A stretch of 21,641 nucleotides of DNA from Oscillospiraceae bacterium. GTDB lineage: Bacteria; Bacillota; Clostridia; Oscillospirales; Oscillospiraceae. Both the position numbers and the translations under genes were made by a program. The notes under the pieces were generated by a model. That model did no database searches and was not told where the DNA came from. It saw nothing but the letters and a program-made list of their open reading frames with translations. Position 1 is the stretch's first letter, and each line of letters opens with the position of its first letter. Below, piece by piece: positions 21,362 through 21,641 of the stretch. The stretch is from the NCBI GenBank assembly GCA_902802215.1, contig CADCLH010000006.1, forward strand, positions 1-21,641. Direction: 5' to 3'.

Positions 21362-21641
21362 AAAGAGCGATCGCGCTCCTGCTGGCGCTGTGCATGGCGT
21401 TTTCGCTGGCCGCCTGCGGGAAGAAAAAAGGAAAAAAGGACGGATCGGAGCAGGCGCCCGCCGCGCCGACTCCGATCCCGAACGAGGCCTTCGAGGTCAA
21501 GATCACCCTCGACAACCTCTACCAGTATTTCGACTACAAGGAGTTCCGCGCCGACGTGCGCGACGAGAACACCAGCGAGATCGACTCCTCGACCGTGGCC
21601 TACGGGCTGCAGCTCAAGGACGTGTTCACCGCCGCCAACGA
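21358..21641 (+). CDS. Putative lipoprotein (3' end outside window)
   Basis: The first 94 codons of a secreted lipoprotein are present. A Lys/Arg start (MKR) leads to a hydrophobic stretch and a lipobox SLAACG with Cys20 as the lipid-bearing residue, followed by a Lys-rich and then a Pro/Ala-rich tether. The folded part that begins near residue 42 (NEAFEVKITLDNLYQYFDYK) is not one I recognise. The start overlaps the stop of the YyaL-like gene (ATGA), with GGGGGGAGAAG upstream, so the two are cotranscribed. It should be exported and lipidated by a standard Lgt, which need not be the divergent one in this window. Confidence 0.85.
   Translation, partial: MKRAIALLLALCMAFSLAACGKKKGKKDGSEQAPAAPTPIPNEAFEVKITLDNLYQYFDYKEFRADVRDENTSEIDSSTVAYGLQLKDVFTAAN

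Overview
The window is a GC-rich stretch of bacterial DNA. Strong AGGAGG-type ribosome sites, many ATGA overlaps, classic sigma-A promoters, Clostridia-type families (YyaL-type thioredoxin protein, DUF4037) and a palindromic CTCCCC...GGGGAG repeat all suggest a high-GC anaerobic Firmicute of class Clostridia, perhaps an Oscillospiraceae-like gut bacterium. The taxonomic guess is inference; the genes show directly only an anaerobic, ferredoxin-based metabolism.

Region 1 (1-12117, all + strand) is one long [NiFe]-hydrogenase locus. It opens with maturation genes: the 3' part of hypF, then hypC, hypD and hypE, which build the Fe(CN)2CO group. After a hairpin and an AT-rich leader come the structural genes of a membrane-bound, Mrp-antiporter-linked group 4 hydrogenase (Mbh type). 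Their order is mbhK, mbhL, hypA, mbhA-H, mbhM, mbhJ, mbhN. The inferred enzyme oxidises reduced ferredoxin, reduces protons to H2 and uses the energy to move Na+/H+ across the membrane. Three points are unusual. MbhN carries a second 2[4Fe-4S] ferredoxin domain on a 49-residue Ala/Pro linker. MbhH has a long C-terminal extension that probably replaces the missing mbhI. The large subunit ends right after its last CxxC motif, so it should need no maturation protease. A strong terminator closes the locus at 12132-12164.

Region 2 (12118-12365) is intergenic. It holds that terminator, a 108-bp palindromic repeat element related to the one between hypD and hypE, and a second strong terminator for the opposing genes.

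Region 3 (12366-16730, - strand) is a three-gene envelope operon with its own promoter: a beta-lactamase-like membrane serine hydrolase, a membrane-anchored phosphodiester-glycosidase-domain protein and an Lgt-like membrane protein that appears to lack a key histidine. Region 4 (16851-19291, - strand) is an operon of unknown function: a TPR-like protein, a DUF4037 protein and a metallo-beta-lactamase-fold protein with a changed metal motif. It ends at a strong terminator.

Region 5 (19308-21641, + strand) starts at a consensus promoter divergent from region 4. It encodes a YyaL/SSP411-type thioredoxin-domain protein, followed by a translationally coupled lipoprotein cut by the window edge.
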